From NCBI GenBank assembly GCA_903845315.1, contig CAIMWY010000224.1, positions 1-10,363 on the forward strand: DNA of 10,363 bases, in the 5' to 3' direction. Positions within the stretch are counted from its first letter, which is position 1; every line of letters starts with the position of its first letter. Positions 1 to 5,681 of the stretch are shown in pieces. The notes beneath the pieces were generated by a model. The model was not told the origin of the DNA. It saw only the letters and a list, made by a program, of their open reading frames with translations, and did not search any database. The DNA comes from an uncultured Burkholderiales bacterium (GTDB lineage: Bacteria > Pseudomonadota > Gammaproteobacteria > Burkholderiales > Burkholderiaceae). The position numbers and the translations under genes are program-made.

Positions 1-2
1 CT

Positions 3-131
3 GCGCAGGCGTTGGTGCTATTGCAAAAAGCCGGGCTGGCGGAAGTGGCCAACCTGGCTGGCGGCATGTTGCGCTGGCGGGCTATCAACCCATGGGCATC
101 GCGGTGCTCGACCCAGCCGGTGACTTGGTGA
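3..131 (+). CDS. 3' end of a rhodanese-like protein gene (partial, altered C-terminus)
   Basis: Reading from base 3, the frame gives AQALVLLQKAGLAEVANLAG followed by GMLRWRA. This matches the C-terminal helix and the NLxGGMxxW signature of single-domain rhodaneses (sulfurtransferases of the GlpE/PspE type). The domain resemblance stops at about base 80. After that the frame reads INPWASRCSTQPVTW and ends at TGA 129-131, inside sequence that codes for the GlcG-like protein in another frame. The catalytic Cys loop would lie upstream of the window and cannot be seen. What is seen is a rhodanese-like tail. That the native C-terminus has been replaced by out-of-frame GlcG sequence is inference. 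It could be a deletion product, a true overlapping gene end or an assembly join. Confidence 0.5.
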   Translation, partial: AQALVLLQKAGLAEVANLAGGMLRWRAINPWASRCSTQPVTW

Positions 132-436
132 CGTATGTGCGCGAAGACGGCGCCAGCATGTTCCGCTTTGACATTGCCAAGGCCAAGGCCTGGGGCGCAG
201 TGGGCATGGGCGTCTCCAGCCGCGTGTTGGCCACGCGCGCCAAAGACAACCCCAATTTCTTTGTTTCTTTGTCGGCCACCTCGCAAGGTCAGTTCTTGCC
301 CCAGCCCGGCGCCGTGCTGATCAAAGACGCGCAAGGCCACATCTTGGGTGCTGCGGGTGCGAGTGGCGGCACCGGTGACGAAGACGAAAAGATCTGCATC
401 GCCGGCATCGAAGCGGCCGGCTTGGTGGCGGGCTAA
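92..436 (+). CDS. GlcG/HbpS-family heme-binding-like protein, N-terminally truncated
   Basis: The 114-residue product matches the GlcG/HbpS (DUF336) alpha/beta fold. It has a first strand MGIAVLDPAGDLV, then the helix segment FDIAKAKAWGA, then the loop LPQPGAVLIKDAQGHILGAAGASG with the family's glycine-rich turn, and ends in the acidic DEDEKICIAGIEAAGL helix. Family members are usually about 135-145 residues, with an N-terminal helix before the first strand. That helix is absent here. The frame stays open upstream to base 2, but the residues there (such as SGQPGWRHVALAGYQP) resemble GlcG only from about AGYQP onward. ATG 92 is the only standard start and has no Shine-Dalgarno sequence, so it may not be a genuine start. 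GlcG in E. coli lies in the glycolate operon, and HbpS binds heme. Neither function can be assigned here. The gene converges with the hydroxy-acid dehydrogenase 19 bases away. Confidence 0.75.
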   Translation: MGIAVLDPAGDLVTYVREDGASMFRFDIAKAKAWGAVGMGVSSRVLATRAKDNPNFFVSLSATSQGQFLPQPGAVLIKDAQGHILGAAGASGGTGDEDEKICIAGIEAAGLVAG

Positions 437-447
437 ACAAGTCCGCC
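427..447. terminator. GC-rich stem-loop between convergent genes, possible weak terminator
   Basis: GGCGGGCT (427-434) pairs with AGTCCGCC (440-447) through eight positions, one of them a G-U pair on the + strand, around the loop AAACA. The hairpin spans the stop codon of the GlcG-like gene and lies just before the end of the convergent dehydrogenase gene. No T-run follows on either strand, so intrinsic termination is uncertain. Confidence 0.3.
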
Positions 448-455
448 CCGCCGCC

Positions 456-1598
456 TTACATCACCTTCGCCAACAGCGCGGGGGTGATATCGGCCACACT
501 TCGCACCCCGCACAGCTGTAGGGTGCGCACCAGCTCGGTCTGCAAAATTTCCAGTGCACGGTGCGCGCCCCGTTCGCCGTCTGACACGGCGCCAAACAAA
601 GTGGCACGTCCCAGCAGCACACCGCCGGCGCCCAGCGCCAGTGCCTTGACCACATCTTGACCTCGTCGGACGCCACCATCGACCCACACCGGAACGCGTT
701 GCGCCGCAGCCTGAACCACGCCGGGCAAAGCGTCGAGCGTGGCCAGGGCACCATCGAGCTGGCGTCCGCCATGGTTGGACACCACCAAGGCATCACAACC
801 CATGGCACAGGCACGATCTGCATCGTCGGGATGCATCACGCCTTTGAGGATGAGCTGCCGTGGCCATTGGTCACGGATTCTTTGTAACGCCTCCCAATCG
901 AAGGACGCATCGTAATTGCGCCCCACGGACGACGCCATGCTGGATGCGCTCTTGGCTTGGTCGTCCAGGCCAATCAGGTTCTCCATCACTGGCATGCCAT
1001 GGCGCAACATGCGCCAGCACCAGCCTGGCTTTTGTGCAAAGTCCCACACGTTCTTGGGTGTGAAACGAAACGGCACTGAAAAGTGGTTGCGCTGGTCGCG
1101 TTCGCGTTTGCCGCCCACGGGCAAGTCCACCGTGATCATCAAGGCCTCGTACTCGGCGGCACGGGCGCGCTCAATCATGCGTGCCAAGAACGCTTTGTCT
1201 TTGAGGATGTAGGCCTGAAACCACAAACGCCCAGGGGCTGCGTTGGCAATGCGCTCGATCGACGCTGTACCGGTACTCGACAGGGTATAGGCAATACCTG
1301 CCGCCACCGCCGCCTTGGCTACGGCCACGTCTGCACCTGGGTAACCAAAGCCGATGGCCCCCGTCGGCGCGATGGCCATAGGCATGGCAATGGGGCGCCC
1401 AAAGATTTCGGCCTGGGTGTCGATCTCAGACACGTCTTTCAACACCCTGGGCAAAAAACGGTGGCGCTGAAATGCGGCACGATTGTCTCTGAGGGTGATT
1501 TCATCTTCCGCCCCACCATCGAAAAAATCAAACACTGCGCGCGGCAAACGACGCTGTGCTGCGGCGCGTAAATCAGCGATGGAATAAGCAGAAGTCAT
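456..1598 (-). CDS. FMN-dependent alpha-hydroxy-acid dehydrogenase (mandelate/lactate dehydrogenase type)
   Basis: The 380-residue TIM-barrel flavoprotein belongs to the glycolate oxidase/LldD/MdlB family, which oxidises 2-hydroxy acids to 2-oxo acids with FMN. Visible family residues are Tyr130 in WFQAY, Asp158 in TVDLP, Lys252 in LKGV, the catalytic base His276 and Arg279 in SNHGGRQLD, and the FMN phosphate-binding DGGVRRGQDVVKALALGA at 307-324. The insertion around 180-230 (VWDFAQKPGWCWRMLRHGMP) resembles the membrane-binding loop of mandelate dehydrogenase, suggesting a peripheral membrane enzyme that passes electrons to quinone. The position equivalent to glycolate oxidase Tyr24 is Phe25 (AVFDFF), an active-site substitution. 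Length is normal. It is the last gene of an operon, 31 bases after the Bug receptor gene. The ATG at 1598 has only a poor ribosome binding site, which may mean coupling to upstream translation. Substrate unknown. Confidence 0.92.
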   Translation of the reverse strand: MTSAYSIADLRAAAQRRLPRAVFDFFDGGAEDEITLRDNRAAFQRHRFLPRVLKDVSEIDTQAEIFGRPIAMPMAIAPTGAIGFGYPGADVAVAKAAVAAGIAYTLSSTGTASIERIANAAPGRLWFQAYILKDKAFLARMIERARAAEYEALMITVDLPVGGKRERDQRNHFSVPFRFTPKNVWDFAQKPGWCWRMLRHGMPVMENLIGLDDQAKSASSMASSVGRNYDASFDWEALQRIRDQWPRQLILKGVMHPDDADRACAMGCDALVVSNHGGRQLDGALATLDALPGVVQAAAQRVPVWVDGGVRRGQDVVKALALGAGGVLLGRATLFGAVSDGERGAHRALEILQTELVRTLQLCGVRSVADITPALLAKVM

Positions 1599-1629
1599 CT
1601 CAAGCGAAATTCAGGTCGAGGACGGCATA

Positions 1630-2610
1630 TCAGTTCAAGTCAGCTTTGACCGCTGCGGCTTTGATCACGTTGTCCCACCGTTCGTAATCGCGCTTTAAAA
1701 AGGCGGTGAATTCAGTTGGCGAGTCTCCCACAATCACGGCGCCGAGTTTTTCCAGTTGCACCCGCACCTCGGGTTTGACCAGGGCTTTGGTCATGGCATC
1801 GTGTAACCGGGCTACCACCGCTGGCGGAGTTTTGGCGGGTCCGAGCAAGCCGACCCACGGGGCTGTCTCTTCAAAACCAGCAAAGCCAACTTCGGCCATG
1901 GTAGGCGCATCAGGAAATTGCGCCAAGCGCTTGGCAGTGCCCACCGCCAAGATATGCACGCGCTTGGTGGCAACAAAGTCAGCCAATCCAATCACGGGGT
2001 AGATCATGAAGTCGACTCGACCGGCCATCACCTCTAGCAGCGCTGGACCATTGCCTTTGTAGGGTACGTGCAGCATCTTGACCTTGGCCCCTGTGCCCAA
2101 CAATTCAGCAGCCAAGTGGCCTGAGCCACCACTTCCTGAAGACGCAAAACTTACCGCCTCTGGCTTGGTTTTGGCTTTTTTCAGCAAATCAGCAATCGTG
2201 CGCAAGGGCGAGTCGTAGGCAACCACAGCCACCATGGGCAAATTGGCGGCATTGGAGATTGGAGTGAAGTCTGTCTTGGAGTTGTACCCTGCTTGCTCGC
2301 CCAACAAAATAGGGTTCACGTTCATGCCCAACGATGAGAACAACAAGGTGTAGCCATCAGCAGGTGAATTGCGCACCTCGCGCGTGGCGATCATCGCGCT
2401 GGCGCCGGCTTTGTTTTCCACCACCACGGATTGCCCCAAGGTCACCGACATGTCTTTGGCTACCACACGCGCAATCACATCGGTGGGTCCCCCAGCCGAA
2501 AAACCAACCAACAATCGAATGGGCTTGGTCGGGTAAGCATCATTGGCATGGGCCACAGCACAACACGTCAAAAAGGCTGCATAGATAAAACGATGGAAAC
2601 TGATGGGCAT
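1630..2610 (-). CDS. Bug/TctC-family periplasmic solute-binding protein
   Basis: The 326-residue protein has a signal peptide (MPISFHRFIYAAFLTCCAVAHA, predicted cut after Ala22). The Bug receptor hallmarks follow in order: YPTKPIRLLVGFSAGGPTD at about 26-44, VVVENKAGASAMIA at 62-75, SPADGYTLLF near 82-91, and HVPYKGNGPALLEVMAGRVD mid-protein. The family binds carboxylates and related small acids in the periplasm, sometimes feeding a TctAB tripartite transporter. No tctA or tctB lies nearby, so it is an orphan receptor, as is common in Burkholderiales. It sits 16 bases after the dioxygenase gene and 31 bases before the hydroxy-acid dehydrogenase gene, same strand, so the three are probably co-transcribed and the receptor probably binds the pathway's substrate. 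The specific ligand cannot be read from sequence. Start ATG 2610 is chosen because it begins the signal peptide. Confidence 0.95.
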   Translation of the reverse strand: MPISFHRFIYAAFLTCCAVAHANDAYPTKPIRLLVGFSAGGPTDVIARVVAKDMSVTLGQSVVVENKAGASAMIATREVRNSPADGYTLLFSSLGMNVNPILLGEQAGYNSKTDFTPISNAANLPMVAVVAYDSPLRTIADLLKKAKTKPEAVSFASSGSGGSGHLAAELLGTGAKVKMLHVPYKGNGPALLEVMAGRVDFMIYPVIGLADFVATKRVHILAVGTAKRLAQFPDAPTMAEVGFAGFEETAPWVGLLGPAKTPPAVVARLHDAMTKALVKPEVRVQLEKLGAVIVGDSPTEFTAFLKRDYERWDNVIKAAAVKADLN

Positions 2611-2626
2611 GTGAGGTGTCTCTTTC

Positions 2627-3532
2627 TTATGTGGCGTGAAGGCCTATGGGGTGAGTCGTGTCGTTTAAAAAGTAACGGTTGGCCATGACCTGGCAGCGTT
2701 TGATGTAACGCGGCTCATCGGGTCTGTAATCGGGAACGGCGTTGTGCAGGGTGCCTAGGTTGTCCCACATCAGCACATCGCCGACTTGCCAGCGGTGCTT
2801 GTACTGGTACTTGGTCTGGAGTTGGTGCGCAAACAAGAACGCCAAGGTCTCTTCGCTCTCAGCCTCGGACATTTCGTTGATCCGCATCGAATAACCAGGG
2901 TTGGCATACAGCACCTTCTTGCCCGTGATGGGGTGCAACAAGATAACCGGATGCGACACGGGAGGCTTGGCCTGTCGTTGCGCATGGGTCAACGGGGGGC
3001 GTGTGCTGCCCTCTTTGGCGCGCATCATGTCCCAGAACTTGGCGAAGTCGTGGGTGATGGTCATGCCTTCCAATCGTTGCTTCAAGGCATCGGTCAAATC
3101 GTCATAGGCGGCATGCATGTTCACGAATTCGGTGTTGCCCAATGGCTCGCCGTTGCGGTGTGGAATCTCCAAGCCATACAGGATGTTGGAAAACGCCACC
3201 ATCTTGCTGTACGACATGTCGGTGTGCCAGTCTTGGCCTGCATCGCTCAGTCCCAGAGGTTTACCGTCGGGTCCGATTTTGTTGGACAAGATCATCACCT
3301 CGGGCAAGCCGGGTTCTTGGTACATATTGGCCACGTTGATCTCCAGTTGCCCAAAGCACTGGGCAAACTGTTTGAGCTGCAGCGAGGTCAGCGTTTGCTT
3401 GGGATAACTCAGCACACCATAGTGCCCAAGCGCTTGTTCGATCTGTTGAAACTGGGCGTCCGTCAAAGGTTGCGACAAGTCCAAGCCTTTCACACAGGCC
3501 CCTAAAATTTCTCCACTTTCAACGATGTTCAT
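2627..3532 (-). CDS. TauD/TfdA-family Fe(II)/2-oxoglutarate-dependent dioxygenase
   Basis: The 301-residue protein has the full metal triad of this family: His103 and Asp105 in DWHTDMSY and His263 in GTLHNAVPDYRP. Arg279 in YIKRC matches the arginine that holds 2-oxoglutarate (TauD Arg270). The family couples 2-oxoglutarate decarboxylation to hydroxylation at a C-H bond, often releasing a leaving group (sulfite from taurine, or a phenol or glyoxylate from aryloxyalkanoates). Length is typical, and the N-terminal GACVKGLDLSQPL matches the family start. ATG 3532 is preceded by GGAA with a 7-base spacer. It is first in the operon with the Bug receptor and the hydroxy-acid dehydrogenase. A product hydroxylated next to a carboxylate would suit the third enzyme, but this is inference. 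Taurine specificity cannot be claimed. Confidence 0.93.
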   Translation of the reverse strand: MNIVESGEILGACVKGLDLSQPLTDAQFQQIEQALGHYGVLSYPKQTLTSLQLKQFAQCFGQLEINVANMYQEPGLPEVMILSNKIGPDGKPLGLSDAGQDWHTDMSYSKMVAFSNILYGLEIPHRNGEPLGNTEFVNMHAAYDDLTDALKQRLEGMTITHDFAKFWDMMRAKEGSTRPPLTHAQRQAKPPVSHPVILLHPITGKKVLYANPGYSMRINEMSEAESEETLAFLFAHQLQTKYQYKHRWQVGDVLMWDNLGTLHNAVPDYRPDEPRYIKRCQVMANRYFLNDTTHPIGLHAT

Positions 3533-3552
3533 TCGTAGGTTCCGGTTTCATC

Positions 3553-3568
3553 GGTGTAACTAAACACC
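3553..3568. promoter_or_regulatory. Dyad GGTGT-N6-ACACC, candidate operator
   Basis: Perfect 5-base arms GGTGT (3553-3557) and ACACC (3564-3568) flank AACTAA. The dyad falls between the predicted -10 element and the dioxygenase start codon, roughly +7 to +22 of the transcript. That is where a repressor site or a leader hairpin would act. No regulator gene is in the window, so the binding protein is unknown. Confidence 0.35.
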
Positions 3569-3581
3569 TGATTCAAGAGTC

Positions 3582-3610
3582 ATTTCATCTTTTAGGTGCA
3601 GCTCAGTCAA
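3582..3610 (-). promoter_or_regulatory. Predicted sigma70-type promoter of the dioxygenase operon
   Basis: On the minus strand, TTGACT (3610-3605) is separated by 17 bases from TGAAAT (3587-3582). The -35 box matches five of six consensus bases and the -10 four of six. The start site would be near 3575, giving a leader of about 40 bases before ATG 3532. The rest of the 150-base gap to the CapA-like gene holds one further inverted repeat, CATGTC/GACATG (3654-3673), without a T-run. Confidence 0.4.
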
Positions 3611-3683
3611 AGCGCGTTGAGCTTATCGAGTTTTCTTTCTGATCAGAGTCCCCCATGTCACTTGCTCGACATGAACCCAATCA

Positions 3684-4601
3684 TCAGCGCAAGTTCACGC
3701 TTTGCACCTTTGCTTGCCGATGCGGCAAACCTTGTCGATCAATCTTTGCTGTATGCACTTGCCATGAACGCACGCCTTGCTTGTCCAATTCGAAGCGAAT
3801 AGCCCAGCCTACGTTGTTGACGGGGTCTGAAAAACCATCGAACACAAAGTTGCCCAAGCTGTAAAAAATCGGCTTGCCTTTGTATTGCTCCGTGTCTTGA
3901 ACTTGGTGGGGATGTCCTCCAATGACCAAATCGGCGCCAGCATCGATCATCAAGCGCGCCAGTTTGCGTTGGCGTGCGTTGGCGATAGGCTCCTCCCACC
4001 CCCAATGCATGATGGGAATGACCACATCGGCTTGCCAGTGTGTGCGCGCCAAGCGAATGTCACGCACCACCTGTTCATCCTCGCTCCAGGCCACACCGGG
4101 TCGGTCATGGTCCGCCTCAAAGTTGCGGGGTTGAAACTCGTCATAGCCTAACAGCGCAATGCGCAGACCTTTGCGCTCAACGATCAAGGGCGTGTGCGCC
4201 TCTTGCAAATTCATGCCCCCACCGTAATAAGCAATGCCTTGGCGTTTGAGCGCGTCCAGCATGTCGGCAAACGCTTGGGGACCAAAGTCGCCCGAATGGT
4301 TGTTGGCCAAACCGACCGCGTCGAAATGTCGTGCGATGTACTTCAACCTTTGGGGGTGCACCCGAAACGTATTGGGTTTGTCTGGCTCTGCCGAGCCCAC
4401 GATCGAGACCACACATTCCAAATTACCGACGCGTATATCGGCACTTTTGAACAAGGCTGAGAAGTCTAAAAACGGATCCCGCCGTGCGCGCATGGCACGC
4501 TCTGGCCCACCTTCGAGCATGATGTCACCGACCACCACAAGCGAGACGGCAGCGCTGGCTGGCATCACCTGGGCTGTGGTGCCCCCACTCCACACACCCA
4601 C
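3684..4601 (-). CDS. CapA/PgsA-type metallophosphatase-fold protein (capsule/poly-gamma-glutamate family)
   Basis: The 305 residues from GTG 4601 carry the whole CapA (YwtB/PgsA) domain of the calcineurin-like phosphoesterase fold. It has GD at 25-26 (VVVGDIML), GNLE at 59-62, the ANNH signature at 99-102 followed by GDFG, the metal-region HWGWE at 199-203, GGHPH at 228-232 and YSLGNFVFD at 247-255. Members assist poly-gamma-glutamate or capsule export in Gram-positives; many Gram-negative relatives are uncharacterised secreted phosphoesterases. The GTG start is simply the first one available. In the same frame, an ATG at 4649 overlaps the upstream gene's stop (ATGA) and begins MKMTVKSWWHCCLW, but TGA at 4605-4607 then interrupts it before VGVWSGG and the signal-cleavage-like PASAA. 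The native protein was therefore probably exported, and the gene may be damaged or restart inside. Function in this organism is unproven. Confidence 0.85.
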   Translation of the reverse strand: MGVWSGGTTAQVMPASAAVSLVVVGDIMLEGGPERAMRARRDPFLDFSALFKSADIRVGNLECVVSIVGSAEPDKPNTFRVHPQRLKYIARHFDAVGLANNHSGDFGPQAFADMLDALKRQGIAYYGGGMNLQEAHTPLIVERKGLRIALLGYDEFQPRNFEADHDRPGVAWSEDEQVVRDIRLARTHWQADVVIPIMHWGWEEPIANARQRKLARLMIDAGADLVIGGHPHQVQDTEQYKGKPIFYSLGNFVFDGFSDPVNNVGWAIRFELDKQGVRSWQVHTAKIDRQGLPHRQAKVQSVNLR

Positions 4602-4649
4602 ACCTCACCAAAGGCAACAATGCCACCAGCTCTTCACCGTCATCTTCAT
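4602..4649 (-). other. Interrupted signal-peptide start of the CapA-like gene (in-frame TGA)
   Basis: ATG 4649-4647 shares bases with the TGA of the upstream gene (4648-4646), a classic coupled start. It is in frame with the CapA-like domain. Translation gives MKMTVKSWWHCCLW and then meets TGA at 4607-4605. Reading past it continues GVGVWSGGTTAQVMPASAA, so the whole would have a charged n-region, a hydrophobic core and an ASA cleavage motif. This points to a nonsense change or a sequence error within a former signal peptide. Confidence 0.55.
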
Positions 4650-5068
4650 GGCGTCACCTCATGCAAGGCACAGCGGTATTGCAGCTCTTTTCCCAAAAAC
4701 GGCGAATACACCGCCATTTGACCCGTCAGTGCATCAGGCGCTGGAGAGACCTGCGTCACGGGCGCAACAAACTTCACATGCTGCATCAACATGGGCTGAC
4801 GGCGGGTTTGGTAGAAGACGTACAAATTGATCAACTCTAGCTTTTGAGCGTCGCCCAGCACCACCGCCTTGAAACGAAAGCGCTCACTGAGGTCCACGCT
4901 TGTGACGCGATAAGGGTCTTGGCTGGGTGAAAACGCGTGCTGATGTACTTCGGCATTGACTTCAAATTCACAACGCAACTCAGGTGCCGCACTGGCTAGG
5001 CTTACAAGCCCGGTTGCCAGCAACCCTAGGGTCCATTGGCGCCATCGGCCAAGCTTGGGGTGAGACAT
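4646..5068 (-). CDS. Small secreted protein of unknown function, coupled to CapA-like gene
   Basis: From ATG 5068 the product is 140 residues. It opens with a clear signal peptide (MSHPKLGRWRQWTLGLLATG, then LVSLASA with cleavage before APELRC) and leaves a mature protein of about 113 residues. The mature part has only two cysteines (Cys33 and Cys133 of the precursor), near its two ends, which could form a disulfide. I do not recognise a family. An alternative start is TTG 5077, three codons upstream, which has a well-spaced GGAG (5089-5086, 8-base gap) that ATG 5068 lacks, so TTG may be the true start. The frame extends open to 5176, but that part precedes the signal peptide and is not convincing. 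The stop overlaps the CapA-like ATG (ATGA), so the two are probably made together and act in the same envelope process. That link is inferred from position. Confidence 0.7.
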   Translation of the reverse strand: MSHPKLGRWRQWTLGLLATGLVSLASAAPELRCEFEVNAEVHQHAFSPSQDPYRVTSVDLSERFRFKAVVLGDAQKLELINLYVFYQTRRQPMLMQHVKFVAPVTQVSPAPDALTGQMAVYSPFLGKELQYRCALHEVTP

Positions 5069-5077
5069 CCAGTGCAA

Positions 5078-5259
5078 GTTGTGTTCTCCAAAAAAAAGCG
5101 TCTGTATCTGTGCGAAGACCATTTGAAGCCTCTCTGCGACGGCACGCCATTCAGGTTGACCCGATACACGACCCAAACCTAGGGTTAATACCTAAATCGA
5201 TGCACGAAATAAGTAAAAACCCTATGATGCAAAGATTCACCAGTCATCAGGAGCCTTTC
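5078..5259. promoter_or_regulatory. Divergent intergenic region between secreted-protein and membrane-protein genes
   Basis: This 182-base gap should hold promoters for both directions. Rightward, TATGAT (5223-5228) is a good -10 box about 30 bases before ATG 5260, but no convincing -35 lies at 16-18 bases. A small dyad AACC-TAG-GGTT (5176-5186) sits nearby and could be an operator. Leftward I see only the GGAG (5089-5086) and an A/T run, with no clear promoter boxes. Confidence 0.3.
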
Positions 5260-5643
5260 ATGACAAGTTTTGTTCACCTCGATTACACAATCGTTCACCC
5301 TGGTGTCGCTCGCGCTGAGCGCGCCTTTACCGCTGGCAAATTGCTTCTCAAACGTCTGCAGGGCGAAAGCGGCCTTGCCACCTTGCTGTTGACAGTGGCC
5401 GCCTTGAGCTTGGTCGCTTCAATTTACGAAATCATCGAAACCTCCCCAGAAGGCCAATTGTTGGCTGCATGGGTGGTGTTTTGGATTGCGGGTACCGCTT
5501 TGATATTGGGCACACGCAAATACGTGGGGCGCATGGTGCGCGCATGGAAACTGGCAGACCAAGACGCTCGCATGTGGGAAGTGGCCCAAGCCGACCCACG
5601 CGTGATGGGTGATATCCAATGCGCACGCAGTCGCGCCGAGTAA
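5260..5643 (+). CDS. Small membrane protein with two transmembrane helices, function unknown
   Basis: The frame is open from 4984, but ATG 5260 is chosen because AGGAG (5249-5253) lies 6 bases ahead of it and the upstream codons overlap the opposing gene's start region. The 127-residue product has a soluble N-terminal stretch of about 38 residues, a hydrophobic helix at about 39-59 (LATLLLTVAALSLVASIYEI), a short acidic loop, a second helix at about 66-86 (LLAAWVVFWIAGTALILG), then a basic segment RKYVGRMVRAWK and an amphipathic C-terminus. By the positive-inside rule, the basic segment after helix two places both ends in the cytoplasm. I do not recognise a family. It stands alone, divergent from the secreted-protein/CapA pair and convergent with the phosphatase-dehydratase gene, and ends just before a strong terminator. 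Confidence 0.8.
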   Translation: MTSFVHLDYTIVHPGVARAERAFTAGKLLLKRLQGESGLATLLLTVAALSLVASIYEIIETSPEGQLLAAWVVFWIAGTALILGTRKYVGRMVRAWKLADQDARMWEVAQADPRVMGDIQCARSRAE

Positions 5644-5652
5644 AAAGCAACC

Positions 5653-5678
5653 ACCAGCGCAGCAACTGCGCTGGTTTT
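5653..5678. terminator. Bidirectional intrinsic terminator
   Basis: ACCAGCGCAG (5653-5662) and CTGCGCTGGT (5666-5675) form a perfect 10-bp stem around the 3-base loop CAA. The + strand continues with TTT after the stem. On the minus strand the stem is followed by GGTTGCTTTTTA. It lies between the stops of two convergent genes, so it can serve both; the T-run is better for the minus-strand gene. Confidence 0.75.
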
Positions 5679-5681
5679 CAA

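Noticed and set aside
2786..3505. Long + strand open frame (239 codons) opposite the dioxygenase gene
   Set aside because: It lies wholly inside the TauD/TfdA gene on the other strand, has no recognisable domain and no operon context; it reflects the codon bias of the real gene.
5069..5176. Longer form of the secreted protein starting at 5176
   Set aside because: It would put 36 residues ahead of a clear signal peptide; ATG 5068 or TTG 5077 is more sensible.
5176..5228. Repeated ACCTA/TAGGGTT-like words and the AACC-TAG-GGTT dyad as a specific operator
   Set aside because: Arms of only four bases and irregular spacing; chance cannot be excluded, so it is only mentioned within the intergenic region.
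4984..5259. Extended N-terminus (92 codons) for the two-helix membrane protein
   Set aside because: The extension overlaps the opposing secreted-protein gene start and the intergenic region; ATG 5260 has a well-placed AGGAG and begins a sensible protein.
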